Shown in pieces: positions 21,504 through 31,799 of a stretch of DNA of 64,000 nucleotides; position 1 is the first letter of the stretch, and the number at the start of each line of letters is the position of its first letter. The stretch spans positions 868,001 through 932,000 of the forward strand of contig CP089450.1 of NCBI GenBank assembly GCA_026636295.1. Direction: 5' to 3'. Made by a program: the position numbers and the translations under genes. Source of the stretch: Medakamo hakoo. Its lineage: Eukaryota; Chlorophyta; Trebouxiophyceae; Coccomyxaceae. The notes under the pieces were generated by a model. The model made no database searches. It saw only the letters and a list, made by a program, of their open reading frames with translations, and was not told the DNA's origin.

Positions 21504-23184
21504 ATGGACGGGGAGAACGCCGCGCCTCCTCCCTCGTCCGCCGCGGCCGCCGCGACGGCCCGGGCCTTGGGCCTGCCCGTCAGCGCCGCCTGGGCGGACG
21601 CGGCGCTGGCGGCAAAACAGCAGCAGAGCGCCGGCGTGCCACCGCCGGCCGACGCGCGCGCCGCTCTCCTCTCCGCGTTTTTAACCGCCGACCTGAATGC
21701 GTGCGGGGACGGGGTGGGCAGCCTGCCGGCCGACCTGAATGTGAGTTTGTTTGTGGAGGAGTGGGAGGGGAGTCGGGCGCGGCGCGCGAATTCGCCGTCC
21801 CATCTTGTTTTTTCCTCGCTCGCTCGAAACCTCATCAACCTTCTTCTCTCCGCAACCACCACTGCCCAGGCCTTCAACGGCCGCACACTGGAAGGCCGGT
21901 TCGTCCTGCAGGTGGACGAGGTCCTGAACACGGCCGCGCCCGCCAAGCAACGGTAAGAGGGATGTGAGAGGACGGCCCGCGCGCGCCCTCCTATTCTCAA
22001 TCACCGTCACCCCATCCGCATCCCCATCCGCATCCCATCCCCTCTCATCCTTTTCCTCCGTTTTTCCCGCCCCATCCCCCCACACCCATCCCGCTCGCCG
22101 CAGGTACGACCACGCCCCACACCCGCGCCTGTTGAAGCTCCTGTTGACGGACGGCGCCCGCCAAGCCGTCGCGTTTGAGTTTGAGCCGTGCCCGGCGCTG
22201 GGGTCGGGCCCTCACCCGGCCGCCTGGATTGCGCCCGGCGCCAAGCTCGTCTTGGCCGACCCGCCCGTCTCGGGCGGCATGCTGGCCCTGCGCCCGGCGC
22301 ACGTGGGCGTGCTGGGCGGGCGGGTGGGGAGGTTGAGCGGGGCGCGGGACCGCGCCGTGGCGGCGTGGCGCGCGCCGCCGACAGGCGGGTCTGTGGTGGA
22401 CGGGACGGCGGAGTCCGCGTACGTGCGGGCGCGGGCGGCGGCGTGGGGTGGGGATGGAAGACCCGGCCCGGCGCCGGTGCAGGCCCAGCCACCGGCTCCA
22501 CCGCCGCCGCCGCCGCCGCCGCCGGCACCTGCGCGGGAACAAAAGCCCGCGCCGCCGCTGGTGGTCGCGGCGCAGCCGCCGCCTCCCGCGCCCAGGCCCG
22601 CGCCCGCCCAGCCCGCCGCTCCCGCCGGCAGGACGGAGGTCATCGTCGTCGGCTCGGACAGCGAGGAGGAGGAGGCTCCCCTCCGCCCGACGGGCCCACC
22701 GCCCGCCTGGCCGCTCTGCGACCGCCCTCCGCCCTCCGGCCGCGCCCTCCTGCCCGCCCCGCCCGCCCGCATCGACCGGGCCGCCTCCAACCTGCGTTTC
22801 ATGAGCCCGGACGGCGGGCCGTTGGCAGGCGGGCTGGCCATGGACGTCGTGCTGAAGCTGGGAGACGGAGGAGAAAGCGCGGCGGCCGTGGACGGTGCTG
22901 TCCTGGAAGCGGTCCTGAGGGGTGAGGCGGGAGGAGGGAACGACGGCGGCGCGTCCACGGCCGCAGGAGGAGGCGCCGCCACCACGGCTCCTCCACCGCC
23001 CGCGTCCACGCCCGCCGAGCTCATCGCTCTGTACGCGACGGCGGGTCCGGAAGCCATGCTGGGCCGCATCCGGGGCTTGCGCGCGGCGCTGAGTGCCTTT
23101 CATGGGGACGGGTGCTTCATCGGCGTGGAGGGGGTCGGAGAGGGCGGCGGCGGCGTGAGGGTGGTCGGGCTGTGGCGGCAATAG
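21504..23184 (+). CDS. RMI1: RecQ-mediated genome instability protein 1 (RMI1)
   Basis: Exons are 21504..21740, 21870..21952 and 22104..23184, giving 466 residues in phase. The N-terminal helical region (LGLPVSAAWADAALAA, ALLSAFLTADLNACG) and the OB fold match RMI1. The OB fold reads GRFVLQVDEVLN, then LLKLLLTDGARQAVAFEFEP, then WIAPGAKLVLADPPVSGGMLALRPAHVGVLGG, cited here in parts. RMI1 is the OB-fold subunit of the RecQ helicase-topoisomerase 3 complex that dissolves double Holliday junctions. A Pro/Ala-rich middle follows, then a small C-terminal block (MDVVLKLGDGGE, MLGRIRGLRAALSAFH). The last 20 codons and the stop lie in the first copy of a 72-base tandem duplication, so the C-terminus VRVVGLWRQ may be recent. 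Confidence 0.82.
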
Positions 23185-23268
23185 AACAGGGAGGCCGTGG
23201 AGGGGGTCGGAGAGGGCGGCGGCGGCGTGAGGGTGGTCGGGCTGTGGCGGCAATAGAACAGGGAGGCC
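23125..23268 (+). repeat. Perfect 72-bp tandem duplication across the RMI1 stop codon
   Basis: Copy 1 is 23125..23196 and copy 2 is 23197..23268. I see no mismatch between them. The unit is GC-rich, contains the RMI1 stop (TAG at 23182) and ends GAACAGGGAGGCC. Copy 2 therefore lies wholly in the 3' UTR. Perfect identity suggests a young duplication. Confidence 0.95.
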
Positions 23269-23351
23269 GGGTAGAAAAAGTGGGACAGATCCAGGAAACA
23301 ACAACCCAGCGCACACACTCGCTCTCGCTCTCTCGCTCGCTCGTCCTTTCC

Positions 23352-24242
23352 TCAAACCTCGGGCCCGACCAGGGGCGTTTCCAGCACGCCCTCGGCCGCG
23401 CCCAGCGCCTGGGCGGCCGGGCCGGCGCCGGCACCGCCGACGCCGACGCCCACCTCCGTCGCCACCTCTGCGGCCAGCGGCCACGCGCTCAGACCCCAGA
23501 CGGCACCGGCCGTCGCGACCGCCGCGCCCACCAGTTGCGCCGCCAAGTGCAGCGCCGCGGCTTTCGCGCCCGCCCCACCGCCGCACGCAAACGCGAAGGA
23601 CGCGGCCGTCAGGGCGGGGTTCAAGTGGACGATGTGACCCGCGGCGCCGCCGGCAGAGGACGCGGCCGCGGTCAGGGCGGCGATGGCGGCGCCCAGCGCG
23701 GCGGGCGCGGCCAGGGCGGGACCGGCCCCGCGGCGCGCGCCCGGCAGGGCGGCGCGCGCGCCGACGGTGAAGGCGACAAACACGAGCACGGCCGTGCCGC
23801 CGGCCTCCCACGCGGCCGCGGCCCAGGCTTGGCCCGCGCCGCCGCCCAGGCAGGGCAGGCAGAGCGGGCCGCCGCCGCTCCCGCCCTCGCGTCCGCCGCC
23901 GCGGCCCGCCAGGCGCGGGCGTGGCGAGAAGGTCAGCGCGGCCAGGAGGGCGGCGCCCACGCCACCGAGCAGCTGAGCGAGGATGTAAAACGCGCCCGCT
24001 CCCGGGAGGGCGAGCCCAGAGCCGACCAAGGACGCGGACACGGCGGGGTTGAGGTGGCCGCCGCTGGCCTCTAACGCGGCGGCCGCGCACGCGAAGAAGG
24101 CCGCGCCCGCCGCCGCGGCGGAGGCGGGAGGCAGGCCGGGTTTGGGTCCGTTGGCCAGCGCGGCCCACAGGGTTGTGTAGACCAGGGTGAGCACGGCTTC
24201 CAGGACGCACGCGGCCACCAAGCGCTGGGTGCGGGTGCGCAT
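23352..24242 (-). CDS. Aquaporin-family channel (MIP), SIP-like
   Basis: This is a single exon of 296 residues. There are about six hydrophobic segments and two hemipore motifs, GGHLNPAVSASL and IVHLNPALTAASF. A Gly-rich loop lies in the middle. The short N-terminus VAACVLEAVLTLVYTTLWA resembles plant small basic intrinsic proteins. In most aquaporins the second NPA is followed by arginine, the selectivity-filter residue; here it is leucine. SIPs also lack that arginine. Likely a water or small-neutral-solute channel of an internal membrane, perhaps the ER, but substrate and location are inference. The stop lies 84 bases beyond the 72-bp duplication, and the start shares a divergent promoter with the PHT4-like gene. 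Confidence 0.8.
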   Translation of the reverse strand: MRTRTQRLVAACVLEAVLTLVYTTLWAALANGPKPGLPPASAAAAGAAFFACAAAALEASGGHLNPAVSASLVGSGLALPGAGAFYILAQLLGGVGAALLAALTFSPRPRLAGRGGGREGGSGGGPLCLPCLGGGAGQAWAAAAWEAGGTAVLVFVAFTVGARAALPGARRGAGPALAAPAALGAAIAALTAAASSAGGAAGHIVHLNPALTAASFAFACGGGAGAKAAALHLAAQLVGAAVATAGAVWGLSAWPLAAEVATEVGVGVGGAGAGPAAQALGAAEGVLETPLVGPEV

Positions 24243-24396
24243 GATGGCGGAAAAATGGGGGGGCGGGCGGGCGGGTTTGGAGCTGTGAGTGCGCGCCACA
24301 CACCCGGCACGGGCCTCTTCTCTTTCACACCTCCATCCAAGACAGGCCGCCCCGGGACGGCAGGGAGGGAACACCGCACTCTCCCTCCTTCCCAAC
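24243..24396. promoter_or_regulatory. 154-base divergent promoter, aquaporin / PHT4-like transporter
   Basis: This is the space between opposed start codons. It has CT-rich patches and no clear TATA box. Confidence 0.4.
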
Positions 24397-26052
24397 ATGC
24401 GGGCCGCATCTGTGCGGCACCCTGGCCTCACCAGGCCCGTGGCGGCGCGCGCACGCCCGGCCGCCGGGCCCGTAGCCGTCCCCGCGCCGCCGCGGTTGCG
24501 GCTAGGTTCGCGCAAAAGCGTCCCCAGCCGCCTCCTCCACCGCCCCACCACCCCACTCCTCGCCATCCCCGTCGCCGGACCCGAAGAACTGCCGGCCCCA
24601 CAAGCCTTTACCCGTGTCGTCCTGCCCGCCGCCGCGGCGCTCGCCCTGTGCAACATTGACCGCATCTGTCTCGCCGTCGCCATCGTGCCCATCGCCGCCG
24701 AGTTTGGGTGGGGGCCCGCTGTGCAGGTGAGGATTGTGGTGGATGCTGTGATGCTGTGCGCGCGTGTGGAGAGAACGCGCGCGTGGCCTGGGAGGGTGCT
24801 GGGCGTCGTTGTTTCTGCGCGGCGACGAAAAAAAACGCGACCTCTCCTCCACCTCCTCTCCACCTCCCCTCTCCACCAAACACAGGGCATCGTCCAGTCC
24901 GCGTTCCTGTGGGGTTACACCGCCACCCAGTTTGCCGGCGGCCGCCTGGCCGACCGCGTGGGCGGCCGCACCGTCCTGGCGGCGGGTATCGCGTTTTTTT
25001 CGCTGGCCCAAGCTGCAACAGCGGCGGCGCTCGGGTCAGCGCGCCTCGCGGCCGCCGGCCTGGTCCTGCCCGCCGTCCTGGTCGCCCGCGCGTGCGTCGG
25101 CCTAGGCGAAGGCGTCGCCTTGCCGTCCGTGACGGCCCTGGTGACGGCGCACGTCCCACCAGGCGCGCGCGCGTCTGGGCTCGGCGCGACGTTTGCAGGT
25201 TTCCACGGCGGGAACATGGCGGGCCTCCTTTTATCCCCGCCGCTGTTAGCGTTGGCAGGGTGGAGGGGACTGTTTTACGTGGCGGCGGGGGCGGGGGTGC
25301 CGCTGCTGGCGGCGTGGCTGGCCCTGGTGCCGGAGCGGAAGGGCGGGGGAGGGAGGGCGGAGGCGGCCGCGGCCGCGCCGCCGCCACCCCCCGCCGCCAC
25401 CACCCTCCCGCCGCCCACCATCCGGTCCTTCCTCCGCTCCCGCCCTGTATGGGCCATCATCGCCGCCAACGTGGCCAACCACTGGGGCTACTTTGTCTTC
25501 CTCAACTGGCTGCCATCCTTTTTTGCGTCCGTCCTAAAAACGGATTTGAGAGCGTCAGCGGCGTGGTCCGTCGCGCCCTGGGCTGCGATGGCGGCCGGCG
25601 CCGCGTCCGCGGGCCTGGTCGCGGACTGGGCGGTGGCGGGCGGTGCAGCCGTCCGGGACGTGCGCCGCCGTGTCCAAGCCGCGGCCTTCTTAGTCCCCGC
25701 AGCCGCGCTGGGGGTGCTGGCGTGGCTGTCGGGCGGCGGCGGCGGCGGCGCGCCTGCCCACCTCCTCACCCCGCCGCTCGCGTGCGCCCTCGTCACCCTG
25801 GCCTTGGGCGCCGCCTCCCTCGGCCAGTTCGTCACCAACATGGGCGACATTGCGCCGTCCTCTGCGGGATCGCTCTTCGGCCTGTGCAACACGTTTGGCT
25901 GTGCGGCCGGCGGCGCGGGCGTCGCGGGCGCGGGCGCGCTCGTCCAAGCGACGGGGTCCTTTGCTTCTGTGTTCGCCGTGACGGCGGGGCTGTACCTTGT
26001 TGGCGCGGCGATCTTCTGGGCGTGGGCGGAAGGGACGCCGCAGTTTGCGTGA
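24397..26052 (+). CDS. Plastid-targeted MFS anion transporter, PHT4/ANTR (SLC17) family
   Basis: Exons are 24397..24726 and 24886..26052, giving 498 residues in phase with one GT-AG intron of 159 bases. The first about 70 residues are Arg/Pro/Ser/Ala-rich and fit a plastid transit peptide. About 12 hydrophobic segments follow. SLC17/PHT4 signatures are [39 protein letters not shown] (the MFS loop 2-3 motif), then [16 protein letters not shown], and [16 protein letters not shown]. Relatives carry phosphate, ascorbate or other anions across the plastid envelope or thylakoid, coupled to sodium or protons. The sequence does not tell which. A Gly/Ala-rich loop sits mid-protein. TGTAA occurs two bases after the stop. 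Confidence 0.88.
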   Translation: MRAASVRHPGLTRPVAARARPAAGPVAVPAPPRLRLGSRKSVPSRLLHRPTTPLLAIPVAGPEELPAPQAFTRVVLPAAAALALCNIDRICLAVAIVPIAAEFGWGPAVQVRIVVDAVMLCARVERTRAWPGRVLGVVVSARRRKKTRPLLHLLSTSPLHQTQGIVQSAFLWGYTATQFAGGRLADRVGGRTVLAAGIAFFSLAQAATAAALGSARLAAAGLVLPAVLVARACVGLGEGVALPSVTALVTAHVPPGARASGLGATFAGFHGGNMAGLLLSPPLLALAGWRGLFYVAAGAGVPLLAAWLALVPERKGGGGRAEAAAAAPPPPPAATTLPPPTIRSFLRSRPVWAIIAANVANHWGYFVFLNWLPSFFASVLKTDLRASAAWSVAPWAAMAAGAASAGLVADWAVAGGAAVRDVRRRVQAAAFLVPAAALGVLAWLSGGGGGGAPAHLLTPPLACALVTLALGAASLGQFVTNMGDIAPSSAGSLFGLCNTFGCAAGGAGVAGAGALVQATGSFASVFAVTAGLYLVGAAIFWAWAEGTPQFA

Positions 26053-26053
26053 G

Positions 26054-26058
26054 TGTAA
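26054..26058 (+). terminator. TGTAA beside the stop of the PHT4-like gene
   Basis: TGTAA begins directly after the stop. It would give an extremely short 3' UTR, so another signal may be used. Confidence 0.3.
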
Positions 26059-26294
26059 AAAGAGAGGGGCCGCGTCACCTCGCCCGTCGACCGCGCCGTC
26101 ATGGGCCGGATGCAGCAATGATAAAAAAAAAAAACATCGGAGGCGCAGGTGGCGCGCGCGCGGGCGCCCCCCCTCCACACTCGCAACCAGACCGGCGGGC
26201 CCGCGTGCCCTTTCCACCTCCCCGCCACACACACACACCCCACCCTCACACACGCATCGCCGCTGCCGTCGTCACCGCGCCACGCACCGCAACC

Positions 26295-28851
26295 ATGGCA
26301 GAGGGCATGCAGTCCGTCGTCCAGCTGGTCAACCGGCTGCAGGGCGCGGCCACGCTGCTGGGCGACAACGCGGGCACGGCCGACTCCAGCCTGCCGTCCC
26401 TGTGGTCCATGCTGCCGTCCATTGTCGTCATCGGCGGCCAGGTGCGGAGGGTGGGAGGAGAGGCTTTTCAGGCGGCCCGGGCGCGTGCGGAAGCTGCGGC
26501 GCGCTGCCAATGCTTGCGCAGCCCCGGCGCACCGCTGTACGTCGCGCCGCCGCCGGCGCTTCCGCGCCGCTGGACCTCCGTCCGGCCCGCCCACGGGCGA
26601 AGGCGAGGCTCGCAGACGCGCCCGGCGGGCTGTGTTGGACGTGCCAGCGTGTGGTCCGGGCCCGCAGAAGCCGCAGCGGACACGCGGCGGAGCACGTGCC
26701 CGTTCGCACGCTGGGCCAGGAGAAGCGGAAGGGGCGCCCGCTCGGCGGGCGTTGCCTGGGCGCGCGCCTGCCCAGGAGCTCGCTCCGCCTGATGCGACAG
26801 GTCCCGTCCGCACCCAGGCAGCGCGGGAGGAACGGTCGGGCGAGGCGCCCACACGGCCGCGCGGCCTCACATCTGCGGGCGCGGCGCGGCACAGAAACGG
26901 CTCCTCCGCGCGCGCTCTCAACCTCTGTCGCCTCCCTCAACACACACACACAGTCCTCCGGCAAGTCGTCCGTCCTGGAAGCCGTCGTCGGCCGGGACTT
27001 CCTGCCCCGCGGCACGGGCATCGTCACCCGTCGGTGAGTGAGCGAGTGGTGTGGGAGTCTCTCCGCTAACGCTGCCCCTTCTTTTCTTCTCCACTCACAC
27101 CCTCCACCTCCATTCCATCCATCCATCCATCCATCCATCCCCACCCACTCCACAGCCCGCTCATCCTCCAGCTCGTCCACCTGGACGACCCGGCCGCCCA
27201 GGAGTACGGCGAGTTCCTGCACAACGGCAAAGCCAAGATGACGTCCTTCGACGCCATCCGGGCCGAGATCGAGAACGAGACGATGCGGTACCTCAAGGCC
27301 AAGGGCAAGGCCGTCTCGCCCGACCCGATCCAGCTGACCGTCTACTCGCCCAACGTGCCCAACCTGACGCTCGTCGACATGCCGGGCCTGACCAAGATCC
27401 CGATCGACGGCCAGCCCAAGTCCATCGTCCAGGAGCTGGAAGACATGGCGCGGACGTACGTGAAGGGCGACAACGCCATCATCCTGGCGGTCACGCCCGC
27501 CAACGCGGACTTGGCGACGTCCGACGCCCTGCACCTGGCCCGCGAGGTCGACCCGGCGGGCGACCGCACCATCGGCGTCCTGACCAAGCTGGACATCATG
27601 GACCCCGGCACCAACGCGCGCGACGTCCTGCTGGGCTCGGCCGTGCGCCTGAAGCACGGCTGGATCGGCATCGTCAACCGCGGCCAGGCCGACATCGTGG
27701 CGGGCATGCCCATGGAAAAGGCGCGGGCCAAGGAACTGGAATTCTTCCGGTCGTCCACGCACTACTCCGACCTGAAAAACGTGGGGACGGGCTTCCTGGC
27801 CGGGCGGCTGGCCGACCACTTGACGGGCGCCATCCGGCGGCAGCTGCCCAACATCACGCAAGGCATCGCCGCCGGGATCGCGGGCCTGGAGCGCGAGCTG
27901 GCCGCCCTCGGCGGCCCGGCCGTCGAAGGCCGGGGCGGCATGGTCCACCTCCTCCTGCAGCTGTGCCGCCAGTTTGAAGACGCCTTTGCCGCGTCCGTCG
28001 ACGGCGGCAAAAACGGGGGCGAAGCCATCCTGGGCGTCTTTGAAAAGCGCCTGTCCGAAAACATCTCCCGCCTGGGCTTCAACAAAATCCTGGAGCCGGC
28101 CAACGTCCGCCGCATCGTCGAGGAAGCCGACGGCTACCAGCCCCACCTGGTCGCGCCGGAAATGGGGTACCGCCGCCTGTTGCAGGAGTGCCTGGCCCTG
28201 TTCACCAAGCCGGCCGACACGGCGGTGGAGGAGGTCCACGCCATCCTGCGCCAGATCGTCGCGAAAACGCTCGACTCGCCCGAGTGCGCGGGCCTGGCCC
28301 AGTACGCCGGCCTGCGCGCGGCCATCGCCCGCGCCGCGTCCACGTCCCTGGACGCCTTCAAAGCCGACGCCCGGGCCATGGTCCTGACGCTCGTCGACAT
28401 GGAACGGTCGTACCTCACCGCGGAAGTGTTTAAGGAGATCCTGGCGCAGTCGGGGCGCGGCGGCGGGGTCGGCGGCCCGTCCTCGTCCGACGGCCCGGAA
28501 CTCGTCCGCACGCTGTCCGGGCGCCACGTCGCCGACATCGCCGACGACGTCGGCGGCGCGCCCGGCGACCGCCACCTGCAACGCATCGCCATCCACGTGT
28601 CGGCGTACATCACCCACGTGCGGACGCAGTTGAAGCAGACCATCCCGAAAGCGATCGTGCACACCCTGGTGCTGAAAGCCAAGAAGGATTTGTTGGAGGG
28701 GCTGCACAAGGACGTGGCGGCGTCGGACGACGGGGGTCTGCGCCATTTGCTGGCCGAGGATGAGGCGACCGTGAAGCGGCGGGCGGCGTGCCAGCACCGG
28801 CTGAAGCTGCTGCGCCAGGCGGCGGACGAAGTGAGCGCCGCGAGTTTTTAA
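26295..28851 (+). CDS. DRP1: Dynamin-related GTPase, plant DRP1-like
   Basis: Exons are 26295..26441, 26954..27033 and 27156..28851, giving 640 residues in phase. Intron 1 is unusually long (512 bases). The G domain shows the P-loop split by intron 1 (VVIGGQ then [20 protein letters not shown]). It continues with [21 protein letters not shown] and [12 protein letters not shown]. The middle domain and the GED ([12 protein letters not shown] to the C-terminus) follow directly. There is no PH domain and no proline-rich tail, as in DRP1 of plants. Members constrict membranes at the cell plate, clathrin pits or organelles. DRP3 (mitochondria/peroxisomes) is the main alternative, because length and layout overlap. 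Two histidine-poor loops are short, with no unusual insertion. A TGTAA lies 120 bases past the stop. Confidence 0.9.
26442..26953 (+). other. Long first intron of the dynamin gene
   Basis: GT-AG intron of 512 bases, several times longer than the typical intron here. It contains two adjacent hairpins: 26735..26751 (stem CGCCCGC/GCGGGCG, 3-base loop) and 26755..26776 (stem CCTGGGC/GCCCAGG). The 3' end is a CA run before the acceptor. I see no gene in it. Confidence 0.8.
27112..27140. repeat. (CATC)n microsatellite in dynamin intron 2
   Basis: About seven tandem CATC units lie just upstream of the exon 3 acceptor at 27155. Confidence 0.9.
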
Positions 28852-28971
28852 AGAATGGAATGAAAAAAAAGAGAGTGGGCAAAATGTGGGGTGGGGAGAG
28901 AGTTGGTTGAGAGAGCGTGCGTGTGTGAGTGTGTATGCGTGGGTGAAGAGAAAGCGCGTGCCCTCCCCCGC

Positions 28972-28976
28972 TGTAA
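28972..28976 (+). terminator. Poly(A) signal TGTAA of the dynamin gene
   Basis: TGTAA lies about 120 bases beyond the stop and is the chlorophyte-type signal. It is followed by AG-rich sequence. Confidence 0.55.
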
Positions 28977-29142
28977 AACGCCACAGAGGTCGCGTCAGAA
29001 AAAAAAGACGGAGGGAGGGTGGAGGTTGGTGAAGTGGACAGAGAGAGTCGCCGCGTGACCAAGCTAGCCCTCTCCCTCGCACCACAAACCAAAAAAAGGA
29101 AGGGGGACAAGCCACCCCTGTGCTCTCTCTCTCTCCCCCCCA

Positions 29143-30143
29143 ATGCAGCGCAGCCTAGCCGCTGCCCTCGCGGCGGCCGCGGCTCCGTGGACCAGGGCCG
29201 CGTCCGGACGGGCAGCCAGCACGAGCGCAATGCGGTGCGCGGCGAGCGGCGGCGCGGCCGACGGTGGCGGCGACGGCGGAGCGGGTGAGTGTTTCCCAGG
29301 CATGCGGCGCACGCCCGCGACACCTCTGTCATGTCTGCTTCCCGTGCAAGGAGGTGGAATGGCGGAAAATTGCAGGCCACGGCGGACGCGGCGCCCGTGT
29401 TTGCCTGTTCTCTTTTCATGTCGTCGATCGGTTCCTCCGCGCCTCAACCTGTGCTCCCTCCCATCTCCCCTCCGCACACAGCCGTCGACGTCATCAACGC
29501 CCGCCTCCGACCCGCCGACACCAAGGCCGGCAAGCTGCGTTCCGCCGGCCGCACGCCCGGCACCGTCACGGGCCTGCCGGGCAATGCCTACGCCCACCTG
29601 ACGCTGGCGGCGCAGGACGTCGCGTCGCTCGTGCGCCGCCACGGCCGGCGCGGCTTGGCCGCCCGCCAGGTTGATTTGAGGGTCCGGGTGGAGGGAGGCG
29701 GGAGCCCACTCCCTTCCACAGCTGCGCTGGCCGCCGTCGCTGAGGATGGGAACGGAGGCAGGGACGCCGCGGTCCTGACCGTGCGGGCCCTGCCCCACCA
29801 GGTCCACATCAACGCGGTGAGCGGCGAAGTGGAAAACCTCAATTTCTTGGCCTTGCCGGCCAACAAGCCCGTCACGGCGTCCGTCCCCGTCTCTGTCCTG
29901 GGCGCCGACTTGGCGCCTGGTGTGAAGCGCGGCGGCTTCCTCAACCTCATCCGCCGGGCGGTGCGGGTGAGCGCGCCGCACAGGGGCGCGCTGCCGGCCG
30001 CGGTCGAGGTCGACGCGTCGTCCCTGGAGCTCGGCCAGCGCGTGGCGCTGGGGGATTTGGCCCTGCCCGCGGGCGCTGTGCTGGCAGAACCGCACCCGGA
30101 GCTGCCCGTGCTGAAAGTGGCGGGCCGGCAGGCCCGGACGTAA
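29143..30143 (+). CDS. RPL25: Mitochondrial large-subunit ribosomal protein bL25-like
   Basis: Exons are 29143..29284 and 29482..30143, giving 267 residues in phase. The N-terminus [20 protein letters not shown] is a typical mitochondrial presequence (hydrophobic with arginines, no acids). The body shows the bL25/CTC pattern. There is a short N-terminal beta domain with LPHQVHINAVSGEVENLNFL and VTASVPVSVLGAD. The C-terminal TL5-type domain reads AVEVDASSLELGQRVALGDL and then LPAGAVL. bL25 binds 5S rRNA in bacteria; plant homologues are mitochondrial. A plastid role is unlikely, as plastid ribosomes generally lack bL25. The stop is only 44 bases from the stop of the convergent rRNA methylase gene. 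Confidence 0.82.
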
Positions 30144-30151
30144 AGCTTGGT

Positions 30152-30156
30152 TGTAA
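30152..30156 (+). terminator. Poly(A) signal TGTAA of the bL25m gene
   Basis: TGTAA starts 9 bases after the stop codon. Cleavage would then fall near or inside the 3' end of the convergent PFC1 gene, implying overlapping 3' UTRs. Confidence 0.5.
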
Positions 30157-30187
30157 AGAAATCGCAAGCAGGTATTTTCTTCCCATC

Positions 30188-31511
30188 TCAACCACTCCCC
30201 GCCGCTCGCACCGCCGCGACCGCGCCCGCCGCCCGCACGAACACGTCCACCCCCGCCGCGTCCGCCCGCCCATCTGGATCCACGCCCGCGCCGCTTAACG
30301 CGTGCGCCGTCACGTCCGCGTCTCCGCCGAATAAAGGTGCGAGCGCGTTGCGCAGTTTTTTACGGCGCTGGGCAAAGCCCGCTGCGATGGCAGAGGCTAA
30401 AGCTTTTTCATCGGCTGCGGGCGTCGGTTCGCCGCGTGCCTCAGGCGGGCGTAAGGTGAAGGAGACGAGCGCGGAATTGACGCGCGGTGGGGGCAGAAAG
30501 GCGGAGGCGGGCACGCGAAGCAAGAAGGCCGGGTCGGAGTAGTAGCGGGCCTGTTGGTTTTGAGAGAGGAAAAAAAAGTGAGGGATGGACGGAAAAAAGG
30601 GGGTGGGAGCACACAAAAAACAGTCGCGCCAAACCTCGAGTTTTCGCGCGTGCTTTTCGCCCAAAAACCAGAACACTCACCAGGACGCTCGTCGCCCGCC
30701 AGTCGGGCGTGCCCGGCTTGGCCGTCGCCAGCCTGACCGCCGCCTCTTCCTGCAGCAACAGAAAGATGGACGAGAGGCAGGACGGGCGGGCGGACAGGGG
30801 GAGGAGCGCGCGCAGGGCGTCCGTCGTGATGTTGTACGGCAGGTTGGCGACGACGACGACGCGGCCGCGTTCCCCGCCGCCTGCCCTGCGCCTCAACGCC
30901 GCCAGCTCGGCGGGGATGTGGACGCGGAGGGCGTCGCCGTGGACGAGGCGGAGCTGCGGCGCGGGGGACGCGGAGGTGGATGGCGAGGGGTGCGCGCCGT
31001 CGTCGCTGTCGGGGTCGGCCACGCCGGGCGCGAGACCACCGGCCGTGCAGTCGACGACGGCGCCCGCATCTCCTAGGAGGGAGGACGCCAAAGCGACCAC
31101 GAGCGCGTCGTCCTTTTCGATGGCCGTGACGGCGGCGCCCGTGGCCAGCAGGCGGCGCGTCAGGTTGCCAGTGCCCGGCCCGATCTCCAGCACGCCGTCG
31201 CCGGGGCCCAGGGCCGGCGCGGCTGCGATGGAATTCAACGCTCCGTCATCGACCAGGAAATTCTGGCCCAGGGCGCGTTTTGGAGAGACGGCCCCGACGC
31301 CGGTCGGCGCGGCGGCTTTGAGGGCCGCCCTGGTGGCGTCGAGCGTCGGGCCGGGCTGGGGCGGCGGCGGCGGCGGGCGGCGCCGGTTGGTTGGTGGAGC
31401 GCGTTTGGATTTTGTTGGCCCCGCGCCGCGGCCTCCAGGAGGCCGAGGTCCTCCTCGACCTGGCCCGGGGTTTCGGCGGGAGGGCGGAGCGCCCGGCATG
31501 GCGGGCGGCAT
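30188..31511 (-). CDS. PFC1: Organelle small-subunit rRNA adenine dimethylase (KsgA/Dim1 family, PFC1-like)
   Basis: Exons in transcript order are 31511..30681 and 30550..30188, giving 397 residues in phase. After a basic, Pro/Gly/Arg-rich targeting-type N-terminus come the family motifs. KRALGQNFLVDDGAL is the KsgA start. Motif I is VLEIGPGTGNLTRRLL, acidic motif II is AIEKDD, motif IV is VANLPYNITTDAL, and YYSDPAFLLRVPASAFLPPP is the substrate-side loop. Exon 2 also has VNSALVSFTLRP and FAQRRKKLRN. The enzyme dimethylates two adjacent adenines near the 3' end of small-subunit rRNA using S-adenosylmethionine. The plant plastid homologue is PFC1, but a mitochondrial location is also possible. 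An acidic/Ser-rich insert lies before the NLPY motif. Confidence 0.9.
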
Positions 31512-31799
31512 CGTCGTTTCGTTTTTTTTTTTTGGCCAGCTTCGCGGTCGCACTTGTGAGCGCATCGGCCCGCAAACCTGTGTTGTGCACACACAGAGAG
31601 CGAAGGAGGCGCGCCCCCCCGACGCGAGGCGCTCACCCCCCACACCACGGCTTTTTTCCCACTCGGGGCACGTGTCTGAGACGCGTGTACGCCTGCCAGC
31701 GCGCGCCCACTCTCACTGAGCGGCCCTCCAGGCTCGCATCGCGGACCCGTAAAACAAGAGGGCGCGCCACAAAAGCTAGCCGCAAAAGCCCCGCAGCAA
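31512..31799. promoter_or_regulatory. Divergent region, rRNA dimethylase / VPS10 receptor
   Basis: These 288 bases lie between opposed starts. They hold a T run at 31521-31531 and mixed GC-rich sequence. No core motif is recognised. Confidence 0.4.

Noticed and set aside
26428-29115. Open frame of 895 codons antisense to the dynamin gene
   Set aside because: Shadow frame caused by GC-rich codons. The sense strand has all dynamin motifs and closing splice phases.
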